Source: an uncultured Muribaculum sp.
Lineage (GTDB): Bacteria > Bacteroidota > Bacteroidia > Bacteroidales > Muribaculaceae
Direction of reading: 5' to 3'
Length of the DNA stretch: 64,000 bases
Assembly: GCF_910583865.1 (NCBI RefSeq)
Contig: NZ_CAJTYX010000002.1
Coordinates: forward strand, 1 to 64,000
The translations under genes were made by a program, and so were the position numbers. This document shows positions 15,368-24,119 of the stretch, piece after piece. Below the pieces are notes generated by a model that did no database searches, was not told the origin of the DNA, and was given only the letters and a program-made list of their open reading frames with translations. How positions within the stretch are numbered: position 1 is the stretch's first letter; each line of letters starts with the position of its first letter.

Positions 15368-17473
15368 TTAGAATGCGTCGATGAAAGTGAATTCGGTGGT
15401 TATACGTCGGTACTGGCCGCCCTTGTCATGCGCTACATTCACCTCGTAGCGATAATCTGTATTCATTTTGGCAAAGTCATCCACATTGTCGCTTAGATAT
15501 TTCTTCACACCAAGAGCACGGAGAAGGGCGAGCTGTTCGTTTTGCATTGCTTTGTCGGTAATGGTTATTGATGAGAGGGAGCCATTCATCCACACCGGTA
15601 CATCGACAATCTCTCCGAACGAGCCGTCATAGGTTATGCCATGGATTATCGGCGATGAATCGGCCGTGCCTGAAATGTTTATCCTCACCTTTTTGCCATC
15701 TTTGAGATATTGTGCGAAATCACCTCTGAAAGCTTCTTTGACTATGGTAAGCATGGAGGACGCGGCTCCGGACTGCTCCACATGATACTTCCCGGGAAGG
15801 AAATCCTCGTCGGCGGAGAATTCCGGGTCGACTTCGTAAGTAAACTTGACAAGGTAGTTGAGTATGCGCTCACCATCGGCGTTGACATCGGGAACCACAC
15901 GGGAGTCTACCGTGATGTTCGTGTGGTCGGAAATTACATTCTGCTGTTTCGACCGTTCTACGACATCCTGGCGTATCTCCTGGAGTTTCTTTTCTTCCAT
16001 CATCTGCTGCTGAATGATTTCAAGCGAGACAACGTTGTCATCTCCGTCCATGAAGCTCAGCGGCATGCGTTCGATATTATCATAGACATATGTCTGTCCG
16101 TTGGCTTTGTTGAGCACCTTCGCATAGATAATCTCGAAATTATCATCTGAAAGTACCCCGTAACGTACATCTGAGAAACTTAGACCGTCAGCATCGGTAA
16201 ATGCTCCGATCTCGCTTTCCGGCACGGGCAGAAGGATGGAAGGCATGGAAGAGAAGTCGAGCTGTAGCATTCCGTTTGTACGGTTGTACTTTCCTAATGA
16301 TACTTCAGCCATGGATAGTCTGTCTCCTGCCATCTGGGTCGAAATCTCCGACTCGAAAAGGCGTGTCTGTGCGGCTCGGCTCTGTTCGTTGACACGTGCC
16401 TGGTATTGTTCAAGTGTCTCTCCCGGTAGCATCTTCATCCACTCGTTCATCCGTTCTGCCACTTGTTCGGCGATTAGCTTGCCGTAATATGGCGCCAGAT
16501 GCGCCATCCGTCGTGCGTTTGCCGTATTCCCTGAGTTATAGGCCATGAGGACATTACGTCGTGAGTCAGGTATGAAGTGCAGGTCAGATACAGATCCATC
16601 GATTATATCATAGGTCTCGCGTTTGCCGTCAAGCAGGTTTATGAGCACTATCTGGGTGGGATCAACTACTACCGCGAGATATTTCCCGTCGAAGTTGTAG
16701 TCGCACGATATGCCTTTTCCGAGATCATCAATGCTCTTTTTTATAAGCATCGTGCGTGTGTCGTAGATGCTTGCTACTCCGTCATCGGTCAGCACTGCGA
16801 AACGGCTGCTTTCGGTATTGAAAACCATATCGTTGACTTTAGTGCCGAAATCCCATTCCTTGCGCAGCTTCTTGTCATCAAGGTTGTAGATCGCCACCTT
16901 GTTTCCTCCGCTTACGGCAAGGAAATAGCCGTTGGGGCTGATTGTCATGGAGGATACTTCGAAAGGAATGTCGAACAGGCCTGTTTCTGAAAATTCGCGT
17001 GGCTCTATCTGGTGTATTCCGGTTGTGGTAGCTATGTAGATGTTGCGGGCATCGGGATAATACGCGCCTGCTGTGGGATTGCCGAGTTTTTTATTGTTGA
17101 AACGGAATTTCTTATTCGGACCTTTACTGTTGATTGTCCATACTTCGGCTACACTTTTTCCCTTGGTGTTGTATATGGTGATGAAAGTGTTGCCGGCAGG
17201 ACTCATGGCTATATCGGCGATAGTGTCATTCTTTCCGGCTTCGAACAGTTTTTCACCACGTAAGGTTGTCATCTGCCTGGAGTCGACAGGATAAAAGGCG
17301 GAACTATATGTCATCAGTTCCGTGGGATTGAATCCAAGTTTAAAAGAATATTCTTTCTTGGGGATTGGATTATACGCTTTCTTGGCCTCGGCCTTTTTTT
17401 CTGCATGCGCCCCATAAGTGAGCGTCGCGGTAGCCATAATAGCTATAGCGACGGTCTTAAACCATTGGTTCAT
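15368..17473 (-). CDS. Periplasmic beta-propeller (WD40-like) protein
   Basis: This 701-residue protein has a signal peptide and, from about 75 to 320, repeated four-strand blades such as DIAMSPAGNTFITIYNTKG, SSMTISPNGYFLAVSGGNKV and DMVFNTESSRFAVLTDDGV. These are typical of WD40/YVTN-type propellers. Residues 330-390 look helical. The C-terminal 200 residues are beta-rich, with INISGTADSSPI and LLRALGVKKYLSDN resembling an OmpA-like or peptidoglycan-associated module, though I am not sure. It sits 15 bases upstream of the caspase gene and 39 bases after the preceding gene. A scaffold or ligand-recognition role in the operon is inferred. Confidence 0.7.
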   Translation of the reverse strand: MNQWFKTVAIAIMATATLTYGAHAEKKAEAKKAYNPIPKKEYSFKLGFNPTELMTYSSAFYPVDSRQMTTLRGEKLFEAGKNDTIADIAMSPAGNTFITIYNTKGKSVAEVWTINSKGPNKKFRFNNKKLGNPTAGAYYPDARNIYIATTTGIHQIEPREFSETGLFDIPFEVSSMTISPNGYFLAVSGGNKVAIYNLDDKKLRKEWDFGTKVNDMVFNTESSRFAVLTDDGVASIYDTRTMLIKKSIDDLGKGISCDYNFDGKYLAVVVDPTQIVLINLLDGKRETYDIIDGSVSDLHFIPDSRRNVLMAYNSGNTANARRMAHLAPYYGKLIAEQVAERMNEWMKMLPGETLEQYQARVNEQSRAAQTRLFESEISTQMAGDRLSMAEVSLGKYNRTNGMLQLDFSSMPSILLPVPESEIGAFTDADGLSFSDVRYGVLSDDNFEIIYAKVLNKANGQTYVYDNIERMPLSFMDGDDNVVSLEIIQQQMMEEKKLQEIRQDVVERSKQQNVISDHTNITVDSRVVPDVNADGERILNYLVKFTYEVDPEFSADEDFLPGKYHVEQSGAASSMLTIVKEAFRGDFAQYLKDGKKVRINISGTADSSPIIHGITYDGSFGEIVDVPVWMNGSLSSITITDKAMQNEQLALLRALGVKKYLSDNVDDFAKMNTDYRYEVNVAHDKGGQYRRITTEFTFIDAF

Positions 17474-17512
17474 AGTGTATGATGATTGGTGTGATTAATT
17501 TGCGGCTGTTTT

Positions 17513-18394
17513 TCAAAGAGTCCCTACAAATACCGGAAGCATGCGGTCTGTGTTTCCTTCCTGGACGGATTGGGCGTTTTCCATGTGGGCATCGATGGAC
17601 TCCAATAGCTTGTCTATATCAAAGAAGCATTGTGTGATGATCACTACATGTTTTTCTCCTGCGGCAAGTCCTCTCTGTTGACCTCGCATCAGCGTTTGCC
17701 CCGGACGCACCACGTAGTTTCCCGTAGGCTGGCCGAGTTCTGAAATCTCTACTTTGGGAACAACTCCCGATTTGTTTACTTTCAGTATGTTGAAATACAC
17801 CGGATATGAAAGTGTGTTGGCCATGGTGAAAGTGGCTCCTCCACGTATTTCATCTGTCATGTGTGTGAAACTTACGGGACACTCTTCTTCTGAAAAGCTA
17901 CCGTTGATTATTCTGGGGGAAATTATCGCAGCGAGTGAATCCGGATCAATCTGCATGTTTCGTGCATCGGGATCGAATTTAGCCATTGAGCGCGTAGTAC
18001 GTCCTGCCGTGCTATAGACCGGTTGGCCTTCGGATGCACCACGTTTTGAGAATGTAGTGAATTTGTTGAATGCTCCGGAATTGTCGGCTGCGAGATTCTT
18101 GGCATTGATTATCAGGCTATTTACTGATATTGTTCCGGGTGTGTTCCAGACATATATCTTATGCATTGGCTTGTGGAGAATCTGTATTTCCCCTCCGTCT
18201 GCTATAATCACGTTGTCCGATCCTTTTACGCCCATTCCTTTCTCTGCGCCTTTTGTACCTCCGTTGACGGTTATTTTTACCGGACCACTTACCTCGTGTA
18301 CGGTGTAGGGCATATTCTGTGCTGCCACAGATCCTGAGGCTAAGATAAGTGTGGCAACAGCGAGCATGTGGGTGATTGTGTGGTATGATTTCAT
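17513..18394 (-). CDS. Secreted protein, function unknown
   Basis: The 293-residue product has a signal peptide (cleavage near VAAQN). The N-terminal part VHEVSGPVKITVNGGTKGAE followed by VKGSDNVIIADGGEIQIL resembles FecR-like or regulatory beta modules, and the C-terminal half has the flow of a DUF4384-like surface domain (GGATFTMANTLSYPVYFNIL). I cannot name a family with confidence. Its ATG overlaps the CHASE2 stop by 4 bases, so expression is coupled to the membrane sensor, and the beta-propeller gene follows after 39 bases. Confidence 0.6.
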   Translation of the reverse strand: MKSYHTITHMLAVATLILASGSVAAQNMPYTVHEVSGPVKITVNGGTKGAEKGMGVKGSDNVIIADGGEIQILHKPMHKIYVWNTPGTISVNSLIINAKNLAADNSGAFNKFTTFSKRGASEGQPVYSTAGRTTRSMAKFDPDARNMQIDPDSLAAIISPRIINGSFSEEECPVSFTHMTDEIRGGATFTMANTLSYPVYFNILKVNKSGVVPKVEISELGQPTGNYVVRPGQTLMRGQQRGLAAGEKHVVIITQCFFDIDKLLESIDAHMENAQSVQEGNTDRMLPVFVGTL

Positions 18395-19521
18395 GTCTGT
18401 GGTAGAGTTTTGTTTATCTGTTGCGTGTCTTGTTTCATGGTATCTCTTCCTTTATTGAAAAAAGTACAAATAAGATAGCGACCGAAAGCCGTTATGCCAA
18501 GCCAGATGTCGGCTGCGAACAGTCCGAAAGTTACCATAAGCAGTGAATACGAGAAATTCATTATCACCGAATGGTCGACGAAGAATGTATAGCCGACTCT
18601 TATGATAATATATAGAAGAGAAATCTGCAATATGCGTAGTATGAGTCCCTTCCCTGCCAATGGAAAAGCCAATGATGAGAATATTACTACGAAAGCCAAA
18701 ATAAATGCTATAATCCAGTTGACCGAGTCCGGAAGTTTGTAATAGTAGCTGTTGTTGAGTATGGTGGATATGGAGTGTGCATGAATTTCGACACCGGACA
18801 TTCGTCGTTTCACTGGCGTGGAGTGCATGTCGTTGACCTCGTGCATGGCTCCTACAAGCACGATCTTATTGGTCAGTTCATCCGCATTGGCAACCATCTC
18901 CTCAGGAGTGAAGATGAGATACGATCGTGACACGTAGTTGATGACTTCGTCTTTGTTTCCACGGTTGACAAGGCCTTTCCATCTTTCTGGATAGGCCAGA
19001 CGTACGACCGCCGATGCGAATGACAGCGCTATGCTATCATCACTCATGAGGAATTGGGGTGAGAATTCGCGTACCGGGCTATTCTCCGATTTAGTAGGAA
19101 GGTTTACAATTCCACCGTTGTAATGAGGTAAGGAGTCGCGTAAAAATGATATTTCTTCGTAGTTGAAGTGTATGCGTCCATCGTTGTTACCGGCGCTGAC
19201 TGTTTCTGCGAGAACTCCTTGAGGTAAAGATTGCAGCGCGGCAATAAGAAGAGAGTCATTCTCGGAAGGACTCTTGAATACAATATCGATACCTACGGCA
19301 CGCGGCGAGCATTCACTAATGAAATCGAGCACTTGTGCCGTGCCGAGGCGGTCGCATTCTGTGATGTCTATTATGACTATGTCGGAATCAAGCGTGCGCA
19401 CCGCACGGCCATCGGCCGCCATATTATAGAAATCGTTGATCGTGAAATCATTCTGTTCGGGGGCCGCAAGGAGTGCCGTGGCCGAAAATGAGAATGGTGA
19501 CATGAGCACAAGCGAAAGCAC
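18391..19521 (-). CDS. CHASE2-domain membrane sensor (5' end interrupted by a poly-G run)
   Basis: The in-frame ORF of 376 residues carries a CHASE2 extracellular sensor domain (SDIVIIDITECDRLG, AVGIDIVFKSPSENDS, TNKIVLVGAMHEVNDMHSTPV) followed by three transmembrane segments near the C-terminus and a short cytosolic tail without an output domain. The nominal start is a GTG at 19521 in the middle of a hydrophobic segment. In-frame codons further upstream (FLIIKALQALGITILAF) complete a proper transmembrane helix. An ATG at 19615, placed about 33 bases after a -7 promoter element, reaches this frame only if the nine-G run at 19577-19585 loses one base (or gains two). The full protein would then be 407 residues. 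This gene leads the seven-gene envelope operon. Confidence 0.78.
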   Translation of the reverse strand: MLSLVLMSPFSFSATALLAAPEQNDFTINDFYNMAADGRAVRTLDSDIVIIDITECDRLGTAQVLDFISECSPRAVGIDIVFKSPSENDSLLIAALQSLPQGVLAETVSAGNNDGRIHFNYEEISFLRDSLPHYNGGIVNLPTKSENSPVREFSPQFLMSDDSIALSFASAVVRLAYPERWKGLVNRGNKDEVINYVSRSYLIFTPEEMVANADELTNKIVLVGAMHEVNDMHSTPVKRRMSGVEIHAHSISTILNNSYYYKLPDSVNWIIAFILAFVVIFSSLAFPLAGKGLILRILQISLLYIIIRVGYTFFVDHSVIMNFSYSLLMVTFGLFAADIWLGITAFGRYLICTFFNKGRDTMKQDTQQINKTLPQT

Positions 19522-19576
19522 AAACGCTAGAATTGTGATACCTAACGCTTGTAATGCTTTGATTATGAGAAAATTA

Positions 19577-19585
19577 CCCCCCCCC
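19577..19585 (-). repeat. Nine-base G homopolymer inside the 5' end of the CHASE2 gene
   Basis: On the minus strand ATG at 19615 reads ten codons and then GGG GGG GGG TAA. With 8 or 11 G the frame instead continues GGT AAT TTT CTC into the transmembrane helix of the CHASE2 protein. The observed length therefore encodes a 13-codon stop product (OFF). Either the tract is a slipped-strand switch or the assembly has a one-base homopolymer error. Confidence 0.8.
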
Positions 19586-19647
19586 TATGGGCGCGGGGAC
19601 AACTTTATGTCTCATGTGTGCCGATGAAATGCTGATGGTTTATTTCG

Positions 19648-19655
19648 CAAATATA
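19648..19655 (-). promoter_or_regulatory. -7 element of the CHASE2-caspase operon
   Basis: Minus-strand TATATTTG (19655-19648) matches TAnnTTTG. It lies 33 bases upstream of the ATG at 19615, supporting that ATG as the true start. No clear TTTG at -33 is visible. Confidence 0.45.
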
Positions 19656-19719
19656 GTAACTTTTATGATTATTTTAGTTCGATTACTTCAAATTTTTAGA
19701 TAAAGGTAAAGAAAGCCCG

Positions 19720-20271
19720 TTATTTTAGGGGACATTCGCCTCGTTGTGCGAAGTACTTCCATAGCGGGGCTGCCATGAGCGACTGTTTTATGCGATTATC
19801 AAGCAGAAGCCGCTTTACTTCTTCGGGATAGAGCAGATGTACGTTGATATCCTCCGTTTCATCGAGATGTTGCTCGCTGATGCGTTCCACTCCGGTGGCT
19901 ATGAATGAATAGTTGAGATTGGTCATTGCCGATGGATTGGCGCTCGACACCATATTGAGAGTCCATTCGCCTCCGCCGAATCCGGTTTCTTCCGACAATT
20001 CGCGTCTGGCTGCCTCGATTGGTGTTTCGCCGTTCTCTACAGTACCTGCACACAATTCCATGAATATGTCGTCAAGCCCGTGGCGGTATTGCTCTACGAA
20101 TACCATTTTGCCGTCGCGGGTTATAGCGATTACGTTGACCCATGCCGGGTACTCAAGGACGTAGTATTCATCGTTGACCCTTCCGTCGGGATGTCGGATG
20201 GTGTCGCATCGCGCCGTGAGCCACGGGCGCTGGATTATATATCGGCTATCGATGGTTGCCCACTTTTCCAT
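19720..20271 (-). CDS. Nudix hydrolase, ADP-ribose pyrophosphatase-like
   Basis: This 183-residue cytosolic enzyme has a complete Nudix box spread over GTVENGETPIEAARREL and SEETGFGG (G-x5-E-x7-REL-xEExGF), which binds Mg and cleaves X-linked nucleoside diphosphates. Preceding residues (VNVIAITRDGKMVFVEQYRHG) match the ADP-ribose/NDP-sugar pyrophosphatase subgroup. The exact substrate is not determined. It lies 20 bases after a lipoprotein gene on the same strand. Confidence 0.88.
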   Translation of the reverse strand: MEKWATIDSRYIIQRPWLTARCDTIRHPDGRVNDEYYVLEYPAWVNVIAITRDGKMVFVEQYRHGLDDIFMELCAGTVENGETPIEAARRELSEETGFGGGEWTLNMVSSANPSAMTNLNYSFIATGVERISEQHLDETEDINVHLLYPEEVKRLLLDNRIKQSLMAAPLWKYFAQRGECPLK

Positions 20272-20291
20272 GTGCGTAGTTGGCTATTGTG

Positions 20292-21161
20292 TTATTGTTG
20301 TGTCTGTTCGGCTGTACGGGCTATTTGGTCGCGGGTAAGAGCGAGCTTGCGTTCAAGGAAATCGCGTTTTACCCCGAGCCTACGGCGTTCTTTCATGAAT
20401 GATGAGAGTTTCCAACCCTCGGCAAGCGAGCGGCGGTCGTTGGCCGAAAGCTGTGCGGAGTATGTGCGGTCACCTTTGAATATGAGCTTCACAGGACCGG
20501 CCGCAGTGTTGTTGCTGAGCCAGTTGCCGAGAGTGTCGCAGTCGGCTCCGATAAAAGTGATCATCTCGGTGCCCCCCGAACGGTAGTTGCGTTCACCGTC
20601 GTAGGGCACTGTGGCTGTAGTCACTTCTCCTGCTGCGCCCGAAAGGGATATGGATGTGTGGCGCACGGGCGATGCGGTGAGTGACGACAGTACCTTATAT
20701 TCTCCGGATGGCTCGACGCGTCCTTCGACACCGGTACGCGAGAATAGGTTGGATTGCGCGTATTCCTTTATGACGTAGTAATCATAGTCGTCACCGAGCG
20801 AAGGATCGTGCACGAGCTTGAACTGAGGCATGATGGAATCTATGCGATAGGAGATATACGCGCTTAAAGAGTCGGTCTGCTCTATCTCACGGATGGTGCC
20901 GCCTTCCTCGACCTTGGGGCGCAAAGCCATGGCCTTGCGCTGCAGGGATATTTCCGTAGGAAACTGCGATTTGATGGTGTCGAGAAGTTCGAGTGCAAGA
21001 GTGAAGTCGCGCACGTTTGCGGCGCTGTCGGCCTGTTGTAGTAGCATTTCTCCCTGCTGCCCGTCTTTTGACGATCCTGAGCAGGAAGTGGTTAGGAGCA
21101 TTCCGGCTGTGACTATGGCCGATGTGATAATTGAAAATGGTTTATTTGCTGCGTTGGACAT
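20292..21161 (-). CDS. Lipoprotein, function unknown
   Basis: The 289-residue product begins with a long signal peptide and a lipobox LLTTSC (Cys27), so it is anchored in the envelope. A TPR-like helix follows (MLLQQADSAANVRDFTLALELLDTI). The C-terminal portion ends in a charged helix, KERRRLGVKRDFLERKLAL. It overlaps the relA stop by 20 bases, which suggests co-transcription. No family recognised. Confidence 0.72.
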   Translation of the reverse strand: MSNAANKPFSIITSAIVTAGMLLTTSCSGSSKDGQQGEMLLQQADSAANVRDFTLALELLDTIKSQFPTEISLQRKAMALRPKVEEGGTIREIEQTDSLSAYISYRIDSIMPQFKLVHDPSLGDDYDYYVIKEYAQSNLFSRTGVEGRVEPSGEYKVLSSLTASPVRHTSISLSGAAGEVTTATVPYDGERNYRSGGTEMITFIGADCDTLGNWLSNNTAAGPVKLIFKGDRTYSAQLSANDRRSLAEGWKLSSFMKERRRLGVKRDFLERKLALTRDQIARTAEQTQQ

Positions 21162-23346
21162 CTTTTACGCCTTTTACGGTTTTTAGTTTCTTTATGAGGG
21201 TGTTGAGCGCGGAAGTGTCGCTGACTCCGACACCGATGAATCCCTGGAATATGCCGTCGTTGCTGTCGATGGATATGCTGCGCAGGGATGTGGATGATTC
21301 CTTGTTGATGATTGACGTGATGGAGGTCACGATGCCTATGTCATCGTTGCCGATGATGCGCAGGGTAGCTCCGAACTGCTCGCCGACTTTTCCCGACCAT
21401 CTCGTCGGGATGAGGCGGTAGGGGTAGCGCTGACGGATATTGGCGGCGTTCGGGCAATCGTTGCGGTGGATCTTTATTACACCCTCGGAAGATATGAAGC
21501 CGAACACGTCGTCACCGTATATTGGATTGCAACATTTCGATAGCCGGTAGTTGACCCCCTTTATCCCTTCGCCGATGACAAGGATGTCGGATGACGTGCG
21601 TGAGTCGTCGGAAACCGGTTGTAGCTGGAACTCTTCCGCCGACACCTTGTCGGGCATCGTCTCGACAGGCTTGTCGATAGCGGCATATTGTTCGATGATA
21701 TCGTTTATGTCAATCTGCTCGGCGGCTACGGCATTGAAGAAGTCGGTCACGGTGCGGTAGCCCATCTTTTTGATGAGCTTCATGAGGGTGGCTTCCACAA
21801 GGTCTATCTTGCGGTTCTTCATGCGGCGTTCGAGCATTTCCTTGCCCAGGATTGAGGCCCGGTTCTCCATCTCATGCACGCTTTGGCGTATGCGGTTGCG
21901 TGCTTTTCCCGTAACGACGAATGAGAGCCAGTCGATCTTCGGCATCTGCTGCGGCGATGTGAGTATCTCCACCGTGTCGCCGGACCGGAGTTTGTAGTTG
22001 ATTTTCTGGTTGCGGTCGTTGACACGCGCGCCGGTACACGACATGCCGAGCTTCGTGTGGATGTGGAAGGCAAAATCGAGAACTGTGGCCCCGTATGGGA
22101 GTTTGAACAGGTCGCCTTTCGGAGTGAACACGAACACTTCCTTGTCGTAAAAGTCCATGCGCATGTTCTTCATCAGCTCCATGGGCCCTGTCTCGGCTGT
22201 CTCGAGGATGTCGCGGACGTTGTTCATCCATGCGTCGAGGGTCTCCTCGCTCTTTATGCCCTTGTATTTCCAATGGGCCGCAAGCCCTTTCTCGGCTATA
22301 AGGTCCATGCGGCGTGTGCGTATCTGCACCTCTACCCAACGGTCGCCCGGCCCTTTGACTGTGATGTGGAGCGACTCGTAGCCGTTGCTCTTCGGTATGC
22401 TCAGCCAATCCTTCATGCGCGAAGGGTTGGGCTGGTACATGTCGGTGATCAGCGAGTATGCGAGCCAGCAGTCGCTCTTTTCTTTTTCCGGCTCGGCATC
22501 GATGATGATGCGTATGGCGAAAAGGTCGTAGATGTGGTCAAGGTCGGTCTTTTGCTTTACGAGCTTGTTCCAGATCGAGTAGATTGATTTGGTGCGCCCC
22601 TTTATCTCGTATTTGAGTGGCGTCGCGTCAAGCTTCTCGCGTATGGGCGCTATGAACTCGGCGATATATGCATCGCGGCTCGCCTTGGTCTGGTTGAGCT
22701 TATGGGCGATTTCAGTGTAAGTCTGCCGGTTGGTATATTTGAGCGACAGGTCCTCAAGCTCGCTTTTTATGGAGTATAGTCCTAAGCGATGGGAGAGGGG
22801 GGCATAGAGGTAATTGCTCTCATAGGCCACATCGTGCACCATCTTCTCGTCGGGGTGATGGTTGATGGCACGCATCATTGCCAGACGGTCGACGATCATT
22901 ATTATGATCACGCGTATGTCCTCGGCAAACGTGAGCAGGAGTTTGCGGAAGTTGTCGCTTTCCATAGCTGCTTGCTTTGCGTAGAGGGTCGATACCTTGA
23001 GGAGTCCTCGGATAAGGCGTGCAATATCGTCTCCCCATTCCTTGACAAGCTCTTTCTCCTCGATGAATTCGCTTTTGCAGAGGATAAAGAGGAGTATCGC
23101 CAGAACCATGTTACGGTCGGGTGATATCTTTTCGCATAGGAGCAGAGCGGTGTCGAGGTTGTGTATGACGGGATTTATGCCGAAACGGTCGCGCGGGCAA
23201 TGCTGCTGTTCGATTCCATCGGCAATGATTCTACGCACTTTGGCGATATCTCCGGGGAGGGTGATGTCGCAGGTTAGCCGTAGCAGCCGACGTGCTGCAT
23301 CGACAAGCTTCAAGCGTTCTTCGTCAGTGAAATAAGCGTTAGGCAT
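21142..23346 (-). CDS. relA: (p)ppGpp synthetase, RelA-type RSH protein with degraded hydrolase domain
   Basis: This 734-residue RSH protein makes (p)ppGpp. The synthetase is well conserved: KGRTKSIYSIWNKL, IYDLFAIRIII, DWLSIPKSNGYESLHITV, EVQIRTRRMDLIAEKGLAAH. TGS (FVFTPKGDLFKLPYGATVLD) and a C-terminal ACT domain (LRIIGNDDIGIVTSITSII) follow. In the N-terminal HD hydrolase domain the usual HDxxED motif (about residues 87-94) reads FILCKSEF, lacking the metal-binding His-Asp, so hydrolysis is probably lost, as in proteobacterial RelA. A separate SpoT-like enzyme would be expected elsewhere in the genome. Confidence 0.93.
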   Translation of the reverse strand: MPNAYFTDEERLKLVDAARRLLRLTCDITLPGDIAKVRRIIADGIEQQHCPRDRFGINPVIHNLDTALLLCEKISPDRNMVLAILLFILCKSEFIEEKELVKEWGDDIARLIRGLLKVSTLYAKQAAMESDNFRKLLLTFAEDIRVIIIMIVDRLAMMRAINHHPDEKMVHDVAYESNYLYAPLSHRLGLYSIKSELEDLSLKYTNRQTYTEIAHKLNQTKASRDAYIAEFIAPIREKLDATPLKYEIKGRTKSIYSIWNKLVKQKTDLDHIYDLFAIRIIIDAEPEKEKSDCWLAYSLITDMYQPNPSRMKDWLSIPKSNGYESLHITVKGPGDRWVEVQIRTRRMDLIAEKGLAAHWKYKGIKSEETLDAWMNNVRDILETAETGPMELMKNMRMDFYDKEVFVFTPKGDLFKLPYGATVLDFAFHIHTKLGMSCTGARVNDRNQKINYKLRSGDTVEILTSPQQMPKIDWLSFVVTGKARNRIRQSVHEMENRASILGKEMLERRMKNRKIDLVEATLMKLIKKMGYRTVTDFFNAVAAEQIDINDIIEQYAAIDKPVETMPDKVSAEEFQLQPVSDDSRTSSDILVIGEGIKGVNYRLSKCCNPIYGDDVFGFISSEGVIKIHRNDCPNAANIRQRYPYRLIPTRWSGKVGEQFGATLRIIGNDDIGIVTSITSIINKESSTSLRSISIDSNDGIFQGFIGVGVSDTSALNTLIKKLKTVKGVKDVQRSK

Positions 23347-23397
23347 TACATGATGGGAAGAAAATTCTTTATAGGTTTTAATCGCGTATCTTATGTG

Positions 23398-24024
23398 TCA
23401 GCATGTCGCCGGCGTGTCATCGCAAATGGTGGGTAGTTTGTTGAGTTCCTCTATGTAGTCGAGCAGCTCGGCACGTCCACGACCGTCATTGCTCGATGTA
23501 TAGAATATCGGGGGAAGCTCTTCCCATGACTCTCTCAGGCGGTCGAGATATTTGCCCAGGACTATCTTGGACGCAGCCGACGACATCTTGTCGAGTTTGG
23601 TGAATACTATTGCAAACGGCACTTCGTTTTCAGCGAGCCATTCCATGAACCCGAGGTCGATTTTCTGCGGTTCATGGCGTGAATCAATGAGTAGGAACAG
23701 GCATGTCATCTGTCTGCGTCCAAGGATGTATTCGTCGATGATACGTCGTATCTGTCTTTGCTGTTCTTTGCCTCTTTGGGCATATCCATATCCCGGAAGA
23801 TCCACTATGTACCATGAATCGTTGATGAGGAAGTGGTTTATCAGGGTGGTCTTGCCGGGAGTTGATGATGTCATGGCCAGACCTTTGTGCCGTGTCAGCA
23901 TATTGATCAGGGATGATTTTCCCACGTTGCTTCGTCCGATGAACGCGTATTCGTGACGGCATGAGTCGGGACATTTGTTTACGTCGGAATTGCTTATCTC
24001 GAATTTCGATGATGTTATCTCCAT
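23398..24024 (-). CDS. engB: Ribosome biogenesis GTPase EngB/YsxC
   Basis: The 208-residue GTPase acts in 50S ribosome assembly. G motifs are all present: GRSNVGKSS (G1), TPGKT (G2), DLPGYGYA (G3), TKLDK (G4) and YTSSNDG (G5). It starts at ATG 24024, back-to-back with trmN6 on the opposite strand. A TACCTTTA sequence between the two genes on the minus strand could be its -7 element. Confidence 0.96.
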   Translation of the reverse strand: MEITSSKFEISNSDVNKCPDSCRHEYAFIGRSNVGKSSLINMLTRHKGLAMTSSTPGKTTLINHFLINDSWYIVDLPGYGYAQRGKEQQRQIRRIIDEYILGRRQMTCLFLLIDSRHEPQKIDLGFMEWLAENEVPFAIVFTKLDKMSSAASKIVLGKYLDRLRESWEELPPIFYTSSNDGRGRAELLDYIEELNKLPTICDDTPATC

Positions 24025-24094
24025 AGGCCTGAATTTTATTTTGTAAAGGTAGTACTTTTTTTGTTATAACAACTCCGGTTATACGGTTTATGTT

Positions 24095-24102
24095 TAACTT
24101 TG
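24095..24102 (+). promoter_or_regulatory. -7 element upstream of trmN6
   Basis: TAACTTTG matches TAnnTTTG. It lies 17 bases upstream of the ATG at 24120 and overlaps the codons after the alternative ATG at 24090, which argues for 24120 as the start. Confidence 0.35.
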
Positions 24103-24119
24103 ATGCCAAAAAGGACAAG

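Noticed and set aside
22057..22587. Long antisense frame inside relA, among many similar shadows
   Set aside because: It has no start context or family pattern and lies opposite a well-conserved RSH gene; it follows from codon bias of the real strand.
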